DNA of 64,000 bases from Deltaproteobacteria bacterium (GTDB lineage: Bacteria > SAR324 > JACQKK01): assembly GCA_029858505.1 (NCBI GenBank), contig JAOUEW010000001.1, positions 558,001 to 622,000 of the forward strand, read 5' to 3'. Made by a program: the position numbers and the translations under genes. The notes beneath the pieces were generated by a model. That model did no database searches, was not told where the DNA came from, and saw only the letters and a program-made list of their open reading frames with translations. Below, one piece after another: positions 39,468 through 48,900 of the stretch (position 1 is the stretch's first letter; the number at the start of each line of letters is the position of its first letter).

Positions 39468-40553
39468 TCAATCGGCCAGGGCCGCTTGCACCAGCCCAGC
39501 CTTGGCCGTGCATGTGCCGCGCTCGATGCAAGAGCGCAGGATGAACAGTGATTGGCCGTCGCGGAGAACTTCTACCCGGTAAGGTTTGTTCAGCAGGCGG
39601 GTGTGAACGTACACCACGAACGATTCGGCAAAGTCATCGTACAAATTGGTGGCCCCGTACAGCGAGGGGAAATCGCTGCCCGCCACCGATTTATACGCCT
39701 TCAGGGCCTGGTCCAGGCTTAAGCGGGCTTTTTCAAATTCATAATAATCCAACTGCCCCAGCAGCGGGTATTTCTCTTTCCAAACCGAAACCGCCTTGCC
39801 GTTCTCCAGCCGCCAGCTAATGGGCAAAATGGAGACGGATTTCTTTTTTTCAAAGTCTTGGGGGGTCAGGGGGGCGCTGTCTTCCCAAGAAGGGTGAATG
39901 CCCCTGGCCTGCCCCACCACATGCCCCATCTCGTGCAGAAAAATAAACCGGATGGCTCCCCGCAGGTCATCGGTCTTGGCGGTCTCCAGGGTCATCCGCA
40001 GGGTATAGCCGGGGGCGGCGCGGAAGGCGGAGCTTTCCTTCCAGGTGCCCCACTGGTTGGCGGTTTTGTCGAGGGCAGACAGATTCAGCACGATGTACGA
40101 CAACCGCCAGCGGCCGTCTTTGTCTCGCACGGCTTCGGTGGTGGCGGTGCCATGGTCGCCCTCCACCAAATACACCGCCGTTAGATAACGATCGGCCAGT
40201 TTACGCACATCGGGGGGCAGTTCCTCCAGCATGGCTTTCACTTCCGCTGCCAGGGGGTGGTTCAGCGAAGCCGCCTTGGGGCGCAGGTCATGGCCAAAGT
40301 CGCGGTTGGTTTGCTGTTGGCGGTCCAGCACGGCCTCATCGGCGGGCAGCACCCGCTGGGTTAACGGCAGGGCCAAGTGGGCCTGATGATAGGCATAGGT
40401 TTGGGCGGTAAAGGTTTTGGGTTGGTCTGCCCAGGCCGGACTACTTAAGCTGAAACACCCCAGGACCGCCAGCATGAGCCCTCGCGGCAAGGGATGGGTC
40501 ATGGAGGTTTGCCAACCCATCCAAACATGGACCGCCACAGAGGATATTCTCAT
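39468..40553 (-). CDS. Secreted zinc metallopeptidase-like protein (HExxH)
   Basis: 361 residues. ATG at 40553 has AGGAAA eight bases upstream. A long N-region and signal sequence (GLMLAVLGCFSLSSPAWADQ) direct export. The zinc site is RFIFLHEMGHVVGQ, with a likely third ligand Glu in YDDFAESFVVYVH, as in gluzincins. Two Cys near the C-terminus (RSCIERGTC) may form a disulfide. No named peptidase family is recognised. Substrate unknown; it is probably periplasmic. It is co-directional with menF (72 bp upstream) and the MFS gene (4 bp downstream). Confidence 0.8.
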   Translation of the reverse strand: MRISSVAVHVWMGWQTSMTHPLPRGLMLAVLGCFSLSSPAWADQPKTFTAQTYAYHQAHLALPLTQRVLPADEAVLDRQQQTNRDFGHDLRPKAASLNHPLAAEVKAMLEELPPDVRKLADRYLTAVYLVEGDHGTATTEAVRDKDGRWRLSYIVLNLSALDKTANQWGTWKESSAFRAAPGYTLRMTLETAKTDDLRGAIRFIFLHEMGHVVGQARGIHPSWEDSAPLTPQDFEKKKSVSILPISWRLENGKAVSVWKEKYPLLGQLDYYEFEKARLSLDQALKAYKSVAGSDFPSLYGATNLYDDFAESFVVYVHTRLLNKPYRVEVLRDGQSLFILRSCIERGTCTAKAGLVQAALAD

Positions 40554-40625
40554 GATTCGTTTCCTGGAAGGACCTGCGAACAGGCAGATGGATGGATATG
40601 GGTTTCCCCCTGACTTTTCCCGGCG

Positions 40626-42050
40626 TTAGCCCAACGGCATGGCATCCAGCAGCGGCTGCAATTTCAACTGGGTTTCAAAATATTCGGTTTCCGGGTCAGA
40701 GCCAGAAACAATTCCAGCACCGGTGAACAGCCGGGCACGGCCTGGCCCAATGGTGCCCGAGCGCAAGGCCACGGCGAATTCTGCTGCCCCCTGGGCCGTC
40801 ATCCAGCCCACCGGGCCCGCGTACCACCCCCGCTGAAAGCGCTCCAACAAGCCGATCAATTCCAGTGCCCTTTGGGTGGGGTGCCCCCCCACCGCCGGGG
40901 TGGGGTGCAGCCGCCCCAGCAGTTCCAGCACGGGCAAGGGCTGGGCGGTTTTCAAGGTAAAGGGGGTGTACAGATGCTGCACGTTGTTCAGCCGCAACAA
41001 CCCTGGCCGTTCCGGGGCATCCAGGTCTCCCCGATAGGGGCTCACCGCCGCCTTGACCGCGTTGACCACCAGTTGATGCTCCCACAATTCTTTCTGGCTG
41101 GAAAGCAGCCGCAGCCCCAACAGCTCATCGGCGTTCGGTTCTTCCCCCCGGGGGGCCGTGCCCGCCAGGGCCCCCAGCCGCGCCACAGACCCGCCACCGG
41201 TGGGCCGCACCCGCACCAGCCGCTCTGGAGAGGCCCCTAAGAAGACCAACCCTTGGCCGGGGTCCACCAAAAAATGAAAACAATTGGGGTAGGCTGGCCG
41301 CAGCCGACGCAGCAGCCCAAACGGAGACAGGGCCCCCGACCCAGCCAGTTCCACCGCCCGGGCCAGCACCACCTTGTCCACTTCTTTTTTGCGAATGGCC
41401 TCCAACCCCTGCTGCATCATGTCTAGCCAATGGCGGTGGCCCTCCAGGTCGCCCTCTCGGCGGAACACCGGGGGGGGGATCTCTGGGCTGAACACGGGCA
41501 CCCCGCTGGCCGCCCGGGCCTGCAATCGCTGGGTTTTTTCGGCCAGCTCCTCCAGCCCTCGGGCTAGGTCGTCAGCATTGGCACCGGGCCGCGCGGGCAG
41601 GCACACCACCCCCCAGGCTTGCCCGCCCTGGCGCACCACCATCCATTCCGGAATCACCATCAGGGCTGGGGGAAAGCCCTCCCACCCCGCCTGGGGGTTG
41701 TTTGGAAAAAAAGAAAATCCCCCCAGGGCATAGGGCCCCGGAGCCTCGGGCAAAAGAGCCTCGCCCGCGGGAGAATTTTCCAGAGCATGGGTCACCTCCC
41801 TGGCCAGCCGTTGAAACCGCTGGGGGCCCTCAGCCGAGAACACCATGGCCTTGCCCCCCGCCGCCAGGGAAAATTCATCCTTGGGCCGCTCCCAGTAAAA
41901 GCGAAAGCTCTCTCCCTCGGCCATTTCAATCAGGGTCAGGTTATCGGCGGGGGGCAGGGTAAACCGGTGGCAGGCCAGCACAGGCCCGCCTGCCCGGCGG
42001 GCAGCGGCCAACGCCCCAAGGGCGGCTTGCTGAAATGGGGCTTTGGACAT
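40626..42050 (-). CDS. menF: Isochorismate synthase
   Basis: 474 residues. The C-terminal chorismate-binding domain carries DKVVLARAVELAG, FLGASPERLVRV, ALAGTAPRGE, the isochorismate-synthase mark LHPTPAVGGHPTQRAL, and the active-site stretch RGWYAGPVGW...GAAEFAVALRS, then ARLFTGAGIVSGSDPETE with Mg-binding acidic residues. It converts chorismate to isochorismate, the first step of classical menaquinone synthesis. It is close to menB (42279), which supports the menaquinone role over a siderophore role (EntC/PchA), though those share the fold. Confidence 0.92.
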   Translation of the reverse strand: MSKAPFQQAALGALAAARRAGGPVLACHRFTLPPADNLTLIEMAEGESFRFYWERPKDEFSLAAGGKAMVFSAEGPQRFQRLAREVTHALENSPAGEALLPEAPGPYALGGFSFFPNNPQAGWEGFPPALMVIPEWMVVRQGGQAWGVVCLPARPGANADDLARGLEELAEKTQRLQARAASGVPVFSPEIPPPVFRREGDLEGHRHWLDMMQQGLEAIRKKEVDKVVLARAVELAGSGALSPFGLLRRLRPAYPNCFHFLVDPGQGLVFLGASPERLVRVRPTGGGSVARLGALAGTAPRGEEPNADELLGLRLLSSQKELWEHQLVVNAVKAAVSPYRGDLDAPERPGLLRLNNVQHLYTPFTLKTAQPLPVLELLGRLHPTPAVGGHPTQRALELIGLLERFQRGWYAGPVGWMTAQGAAEFAVALRSGTIGPGRARLFTGAGIVSGSDPETEYFETQLKLQPLLDAMPLG

Positions 42051-42278
42051 TCTACCCGCCTAAAAGAGGGAATAGAAAATAGAGGCTCAAAAATAGAAAA
42101 TCAATCCGAATGAAGAAACAGAAAAATAACGAGAACAAAGAAATTTAGAATTCTGCCGTTTTCCCTGGGAAATGATATAACATACCCCGAAAACCGGTGG
42201 AAACAAACCGTGGAGGCGTTCTCCTGAGTTTCCGCCATCCACCGCTTTCTTTCGCTCACTTTCTTTCAAGAGATTCCC

Positions 42279-43103
42279 ATGCCTGCTTCTGCCAAAACGC
42301 CCCCCACGGCCTACGAAGACATTCTCTACACCAAGGAACGTGGCTTGGCCACGGTGACCATGAACCGGCCCAAGGTGATGAACGCCTTTCGTCCCCAAAC
42401 CATTGATGAGATGATCCACGCCTTTGAGGACGCCTGGCACGATGATTCGGTGGGGGTGATTGCCCTGACCGGCGCGGAGGGGAACTTTTGCACCGGCGGC
42501 GACCAAAAGATACGGGGCGAGGAAGGCTACGTGGATGCCCGCACCGGTCACGGGCGGCTGCATGTGCGGCAGTTCCAGCGGGTCATCCGCGAAGTGCCAA
42601 AGCCGGTCATTGCCGCGGTAGACGGCTGGGCGGTGGGCGGCGGGCACATTTTGCACCTGCTGTGCGACCTCACCATTTGCACCAGCCGGGCCAAGTTTGG
42701 CCAAACCGGCCCCCGAGTGGGATCCTTCGATGCCGGGTTCGGCACGGTGCTGCTCAGCCGCATTGTGGGAGAAAAGAAAGCCCGGGAAATTTGGTTTCTG
42801 TGTGATTTTTACGAGGCCGCCGAGGCGCTGAACATGGGGCTGGTGAACAAAGTGGTGGAGCCGGATCAACTGGCGGCGGAGACCCGGGCCTGGGCCGACA
42901 AGATGCTGAAAAAAAGCCCCACGGCTTTGCGGTTTTTAAAAGCCTCGTTCAACGCCGATACCGACTGGGTGTACGGCCTGCAGGCCGTGGCCCATGGGGC
43001 CACCCATTTGTTTTATGGCACCGAAGAAGCCGCCGAAGCCCGGGCCGCCTACAAAGAAAAGCGCGACCCGGACTTTGAAAAGTTCAGAAGAACGCCTTGG
43101 TAG
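42279..43103 (+). CDS. menB: 1,4-Dihydroxy-2-naphthoyl-CoA synthase
   Basis: 274 residues, crotonase fold. Closes the naphthoquinone ring from o-succinylbenzoyl-CoA. Family-specific marks: FCTGGDQKIRGEEGYVD, WAVGGGHILHLLCDLTI, GQTGPRVGSFDAGFG, and the C-terminal YKEKRDPDFEKF close to the MenB ending. The Asp/Gly and Tyr positions expected for MenB are in place. Divergent from menF with 228 bp between them, AT-rich and promoter-like. Its stop is one base from the stop of the convergent UPF0182 gene, with no terminator between. Confidence 0.95.
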   Translation: MPASAKTPPTAYEDILYTKERGLATVTMNRPKVMNAFRPQTIDEMIHAFEDAWHDDSVGVIALTGAEGNFCTGGDQKIRGEEGYVDARTGHGRLHVRQFQRVIREVPKPVIAAVDGWAVGGGHILHLLCDLTICTSRAKFGQTGPRVGSFDAGFGTVLLSRIVGEKKAREIWFLCDFYEAAEALNMGLVNKVVEPDQLAAETRAWADKMLKKSPTALRFLKASFNADTDWVYGLQAVAHGATHLFYGTEEAAEARAAYKEKRDPDFEKFRRTPW

Positions 43104-43104
43104 A

Positions 43105-45801
43105 TTACTTCTTCCCCTGGGCCAGGTCTTTCAGCACTTCGCCCAGCTTGCGTTGTTCCTCGCCATACTTGGCCCAGTCGCCAGCGCGGGCGGCCCGTTC
43201 CATGGCCTCGTAGTGCCGCAGGGCCTGCTGAGACTTTCCCCCGCCAGAGGCCTGGGGGGTGGCTTCCAGAGCGGTGGCTTTGCGCTTGCCGCTGAAAATT
43301 TGATTCAGGGCGTCCTCCAGGTCTACCCCCATGGCAATGTCGTTCTGGTAACCCGCGATCACCCGCTTCAGTTCGGGGATGCGCCCGTCTTCAGCCTTGA
43401 GGTAGATGGGCTGAATGTACACCAGAGAGTTGTTGATGGGGATCACCAGCAGGGTGCCCCGGATAACGCTGGAGCCGCTTTGGTCCCACAGGGTGAGCTG
43501 TTGAGAGACCAGGGGGTCCTGGTTGATGCGGGCCACCATTTGGCGGGGGCCATACACCAAGCTTTGCTTGGGAAACCGATACACCACCAGCTTTCCGTAG
43601 TTGGCGCCGTCGGAACGGGCGGCCATCCAGGCGGCCAGGTTGTCTTTCAACTGGGGGGTAAAGGGAATCATCAAGATAAACTCTTCGGTGGCCCCGCCGG
43701 GAAGTTTCATCACCGTGTAATAGGGGTCCATGCGTTTTTGTCCCACCACGGGGATCTCCCACTGGTCTTCTTTGTTATAGAACGTGACCGGGTCGTGCAT
43801 GTGATAGGTGGCATACATGCCGGCCTGCACCGAGAAATACCCCTCGGGATGGCGCAGGTGGGCCCGCAGCCCTTCTGGCATTTGGGCCACGGGCTTCAGC
43901 AGCCCAGGGAACACCTGGGCAAACCCCTGGGTGATGGGGTCTTTGCTGTCCACCACATAAAACGTAACGGTTCCATCGTAGGCATCTACCGTGGCCTTCA
44001 CCGGGTTACGCATGTAGTTGCCCACCCCAGACACCATTCGTGAGTAGGGGTATCGGCGGGTGGTGGTGTACACATCGAACACCCACACCAGTCTTCCTTG
44101 ATGCACCACCAGGTAGGGGTCCGAGTCGTATTCGAAAAAAGGCGCGATGGCTTCAATCCGTTGGGCCGCGTTGCGGACCATCAGAATGCGGGTCTCAGGG
44201 GTAAAGTCATCGGCCAGCAAGATTTTCATGTCCTTCAGGCGCACGGCCAGCAGCAGCCGTTTCCAGAAGCTGTCTAGCACCACCCCGCCGGTTCCATGGT
44301 AGTTGCTGCTGACGTAGGTTTCTCCTTCCGGGTAGTCAAACTCCGGTTGGCGGGTTTTCACGAACACGTAATCGTGAACCAATTCCCCAAAGTAGATTTC
44401 TGGCCGGGTCACGGCCAGTTCCGGGTATTTGGTTTGGGGGGGAATATCCTTCACGAACAGCACCGGCAGGCCCTGCTCGTTCACCCGGTTCACGGGGCCC
44501 AGGGTAACCCCATAGCCATGGGTAAAGGTGATCCGTTCGTTCACCCAGGTGCGGCTAGGGAGGGCCGTCTTTTGAAGTTCCCGAGGAGACAACATGGTCT
44601 GCCGAAGTTCCCCCCCCAGGCGGTAGCGGTCGTTGTCTACCGACATGAACTCGTATTGGGTGCGGATTTCTTGAATCTGGCTGAAGGTATCCAGCAGGGG
44701 GTCGTGGTCCCATAACCGCACGTTGTTCAATGTGGCGGCGTTGGCGCGCAGGTCGGTGGAGGTTAGACCCTCACCCTCTTTTAGCGAGCGCTCTTCGACC
44801 TGGTCCAGGGCAAAGGCTTGGTTGGTGGCCTGAATATGATGGGCCAGGTAGGGGGCCTCTTTGGCGGTGGCGTTGGGGTCCACCACAAACCGCTGCAAAC
44901 CGGTCACATACAACCCGCTGCCAATTCCCACGGTCATCAACAACCCCAGGGCCCCAATCAACATCCGGGGGCGGCCAGACAGCAGCCCATAGCCCAGCAA
45001 ACCCGCCGACACCACGGACACCAGAGCCTTCAGGTATTGGAGAGGAATGGTGCCGTGAATATCGGCGTAACCCGGGCCGGCGTATAAGTTGTGCTGGGAA
45101 TACATCAGGGCGTAACGGTCCAGCAGGTCTCCCATGGCCATCCACAACAGCAGTCCGCCCCCCAGCACGGCCATGTGCACCCGAGAGGGCCGCGACACCG
45201 AATGGAGATCCACCACGCCTGGTTGTTGCCGTTGAACCAAACGCTCGCCCTGAACTTTCAGAAAGTACAGGAACCCCGTTCCCATCACCGCCAAAATGCC
45301 CAGCACCCAGCCCATCCCCCGCACATGATCCAGCCAAGGCAGGGTAAACACGTAAAAGGAGATGTCTTTCCCAAACACAGGGTCCACTTGGCCAAATTCT
45401 GGCCCGTTCAAAAACAGCATCCAGGTTTGCCAGCTTTCGGCCCCGGCCAATCCCAACAGCAAAGAAATCATCAGGGTGAAGGACAGCAGCACCCGCTTGA
45501 ATTGAGAACGGATAAACCAGCGCCCAAAGGGGGTAGAAAGCACTTCCGGGGGAACCAACGCGGCGGGATCGCCGATATGGCGCAGGGCCACGAGAAAGTT
45601 GCCGTACAAGAAGACAAACGCCACCAAGCCCTCGGCCAACCCCAGGGTCCAGCGGGCCTGGAAAATGGTTTGAAACACCGAAAGGTACCCCTCCGACTCG
45701 AACCACAGCCAATCCACCATCCAGGCCACCCCATCCAACAGGGTGGTCAGTCCAATCAGGACCAGCAGTGTCCACAGCCATACCGACGAGCGTTGATTCA
45801 T
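43105..45801 (-). CDS. UPF0182 family membrane protein
   Basis: 898 residues from the ATG at 45801 (MNQRSSVWLW); the longer frame to 46002 would place 67 non-conserved residues before the first helix and overlap the divergent gene. About seven N-terminal membrane segments end near residue 300, followed by a large extracytoplasmic region with family motifs: VDPNATAKEAPYLAHHI (normally ELxxExPYIxxNI), LWDHDPLL, QEIRTQYEFMSVDNDRY, WVNERITFTHGYGVTLGPVN, YFGELVHDYVFVKT and NLAAWMAARSDG. Biological role is unknown. A Gly/Ser/Gln-rich C-terminus ends in Lys. It is divergent from the 1381-residue orphan gene. Confidence 0.93.
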   Translation of the reverse strand: MNQRSSVWLWTLLVLIGLTTLLDGVAWMVDWLWFESEGYLSVFQTIFQARWTLGLAEGLVAFVFLYGNFLVALRHIGDPAALVPPEVLSTPFGRWFIRSQFKRVLLSFTLMISLLLGLAGAESWQTWMLFLNGPEFGQVDPVFGKDISFYVFTLPWLDHVRGMGWVLGILAVMGTGFLYFLKVQGERLVQRQQPGVVDLHSVSRPSRVHMAVLGGGLLLWMAMGDLLDRYALMYSQHNLYAGPGYADIHGTIPLQYLKALVSVVSAGLLGYGLLSGRPRMLIGALGLLMTVGIGSGLYVTGLQRFVVDPNATAKEAPYLAHHIQATNQAFALDQVEERSLKEGEGLTSTDLRANAATLNNVRLWDHDPLLDTFSQIQEIRTQYEFMSVDNDRYRLGGELRQTMLSPRELQKTALPSRTWVNERITFTHGYGVTLGPVNRVNEQGLPVLFVKDIPPQTKYPELAVTRPEIYFGELVHDYVFVKTRQPEFDYPEGETYVSSNYHGTGGVVLDSFWKRLLLAVRLKDMKILLADDFTPETRILMVRNAAQRIEAIAPFFEYDSDPYLVVHQGRLVWVFDVYTTTRRYPYSRMVSGVGNYMRNPVKATVDAYDGTVTFYVVDSKDPITQGFAQVFPGLLKPVAQMPEGLRAHLRHPEGYFSVQAGMYATYHMHDPVTFYNKEDQWEIPVVGQKRMDPYYTVMKLPGGATEEFILMIPFTPQLKDNLAAWMAARSDGANYGKLVVYRFPKQSLVYGPRQMVARINQDPLVSQQLTLWDQSGSSVIRGTLLVIPINNSLVYIQPIYLKAEDGRIPELKRVIAGYQNDIAMGVDLEDALNQIFSGKRKATALEATPQASGGGKSQQALRHYEAMERAARAGDWAKYGEEQRKLGEVLKDLAQGKK

Positions 45802-45942
45802 GGGCGATCCATGGGGAAAGAGGGTTGCAGCCAATTCGGGGTTATTTTCGGGCTTGTCCCAGAGGACTGGAATTAGGTAGCATTGAGCGTACCTCAACTT
45901 CCCCGTAAAGGGCCAGCGCGAAAGAAAAACCAGGCATCCCCC

Positions 45943-48900
45943 ATGAGCGAGTCCATATCCTCCCAGCCTAGTTCCGCGCCCGTCTCCAGCGGGTTGACCC
46001 ACCTATTGCGCTTGGTGAGCAACAAACCCCCCCAGGGGGTCACCGGCTTGGATGACTTTCTGGCCTCGTTCAACACCGGAGACTTTCAGGCCGTCATTGC
46101 TCCCTTCCGTCATATTATCCAAAGAAAATCCCGCCGAACCATGGGGGGGAAGTTCGGCAAGGGGCTCACCCACGAGGTCACCGATAACGTGGAGGTTTCT
46201 CCCAACGAAGACCTGGTGGCCCTGCGGCGCTGGCTGGGGGTGATCCGCCCGGACCCCCAGGCCATCATGTTGTTGCAAACCGGCAAGGTAAAGGAAGATT
46301 CCCTGGCGGCGCCATTGATATTTTCCGAGTTGTTCCGCGCCAAGAAGCCCATTCTCATCACGGGGTTAGACGCCCTCTCTCGCGACCAGTTGCTCTGCCC
46401 CATTGATATTTCCTGCAAAACCATGCCGGCTGAGGTGAAAAACAACCCGGCCCTCAAGGCCAGCCTGGTCTCTCGTCCCCAGCGCAAAAAGGGGTTCATG
46501 TCCTCCATGCGCAACCTGATGGAGCTGAACTTCATCGACTCGGAAATTCGCGACAAAATCGTGAACATTGCCACCGGGGCCGACTCGGAACTGACGCAGA
46601 ACGAAATCGTTAATCTGTCGCTGCTGGCAGATTTGGTCTCCCGCTATCAGGTGGCCCTATCCAACTACAAAGAGGCCATCCGCACCAACAGCCTGCAGGT
46701 TCCCCAACTGCGGCATTTGTTCGACGTGGTTACCGCCGATATCCCCGTTCCCGCCACCGTGCAGGCATTCCAAAACTTCATCAACACCGAAAAGGTGGAG
46801 TTAAGCCAGATCACCAGCAAAGAAACTTTGTTTGCCCATGCTTATAGCTATATCGCCGGGGAAGACGCGGGAAAAGACAAAGTAGACCGCAAAGATTTGT
46901 TTCACAAAACGCTCTTCTCCCTGGTCATCCGCTGGCGGGTGAATGTGGACGCCAAGCTGTGGGGGCGCTGCCTGTTTTTAGAAGCCCGTGAGCCCGATGA
47001 AGAGCCCGTGCTGGCGGGCATCCGCCCCTTTGTCGAGTCTTTGGAACCCTACGTGGGCAACGACGAGGGCGGCAGTGCCGACGCCCTGGCGGAGGACGCC
47101 ATCCGCAATGCCGTGGGTCGGCAGATTTACACCCTGATCAAACTGGCCAACCAAGACCCTTCCCGAATGCGTGAACCGGCGGAACTGGCCCGGCAAAAAT
47201 TGGGCAACCGGCTGCTGCCCCTGTTCCGTTTGAAGGGGTTTAACACCCTGCCGTTTATTTTTACCGGCAAGCCCAACCCAGACGTTCCCGCGGCCATGGG
47301 AGATTTTCTGAAAGCGTTTTCCAAGGTCAGCGTGACCCAGGGTGATTTGAGCCGGCTGGAAAAATCCCTGCGGTCGGTGTTGTTCAATCACCAATTCATT
47401 ACCCTGGACATCCGTGAAAAAATGTTTCACGTGATTTCCCATCATGCCAGGGAAAAAGTTCAGGACCTGTCTAAAATTTATCTTCGTCACCTGCCCGAGC
47501 AGATTCCCCATTTTTTCTTTGCCCTGGACCCCCGCAGTCTGTCTCCCCTCGAGATGCGTCTTTCGGCCACGGCCATGGAAACCCTGCTGGGGCTGGAAGT
47601 GGGCACCCCCGCCCCCAACCAAGACGCGGTGCTGCTGTTTCACGGTGGCCGCCCCAAGGGGGGAAAGCTCCGCCATACCCCCGAGCAAATTGGCCGGGCC
47701 TATCGCGATTTGCTGGGGGGGCGGGTCAGCCGGGCGGCGGATGACTTGGTGGAAAACAAGTTGAACTACCAAATGGCCAAATACGGATCCACCTTTGGCG
47801 AGGCCCTGCATTTTTTTATCGCCAAGCGCCACGGCCTGGGGGTGTCGAGAATGCAATTGGTGGCGTTGATGAAGGAAAAGGGCCCGCTGAAAAACCTCAC
47901 CCTGCAAAACATGGATCCCGTTCGGCTGTTGGAAATGGCCGACCCCTTTATTCCGCTGCGCAAGTCTGAACTGGGGAAAAACCCCCCAGAGGATTATTCT
48001 CCGGTGGTGGGGTATCACGATTTTGGGCCCCAGTTTCAACAGTCGTCCTCTAACTTTTTGCAATTGCTGGGCGACTATCAATCCTCCCACAACCAGGACC
48101 CCTCGCCGGGAAATCCCTCCTCGCTGATCTGGCGGATGATTGCCAAGGGTATTTTTAACCCACTGTCAGACAGAGGCCGGGCCTTTTTCCAAGAAAGCGG
48201 CCATCAGCGGGCCTTGGCCGGGGTGGTGGCCGACATTTGCACCCGCAATGCTGAAGCGATTTTGGGGGAAAACCCCCAAGATGGCGTGGAAATTCGTCTG
48301 CCCATGGCCTGGCATCATTTGATCATGGTGGCCGACCGCATTCCCCTGCTCACGGGATCCCAGGCGATTCAAATCCGACTGGTTCCCGATTTCTACCTGG
48401 GAGAAAAAGAAAAGGAACCCAGTGAAAGCACCCGGGTGTTTCTGACGGAACTGGAGCAGATCATGGCCTCGCCCGAGGCCCCCCCTGAGTTATCTTCGCT
48501 GCGGGGTCTGGGTTTGGAAATGGAGCGCTTTTTAGAACAATGGCGCGGGTACAGTCGGCTGTTGGCCGTGTGGCTGTTAGACGAAATTTTGACCCGGATA
48601 GAAGCCCGGGCCACCGAACCATTTTGGGCCCAAAGCAAGAACCTGTTTTTCCTGCCAGACGAAGTGAAGCTTTGCCTGGGCCGCCCGGTGAAGGGGCTGG
48701 AGGCCGCGCCCTTTGGCCGTATTTTGAAACGGCCGGACAACCTGGGCAGCCTGTCTCGCAACCCACGGGTGGCCAGTACCACGGTGGATGAAATGACCGT
48801 GGAAAGTTACAAAATCACCAAGCTGGAGGAGGACCTGCAGAAGCTGCGCCGGTTATGCCTAGACGTAGCCGACAGCGTGATGTTGTTGTCGCTGTCTGCC

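Noticed and set aside
40626-42050. Siderophore-type isochorismate synthase (EntC/PchA)
   Set aside because: No siderophore genes are nearby, while menB is adjacent.
43105-46002. Longer start for the UPF0182 gene
   Set aside because: The extra 67 residues lie before the first membrane helix, overlap the divergent gene and read as non-coding sequence.
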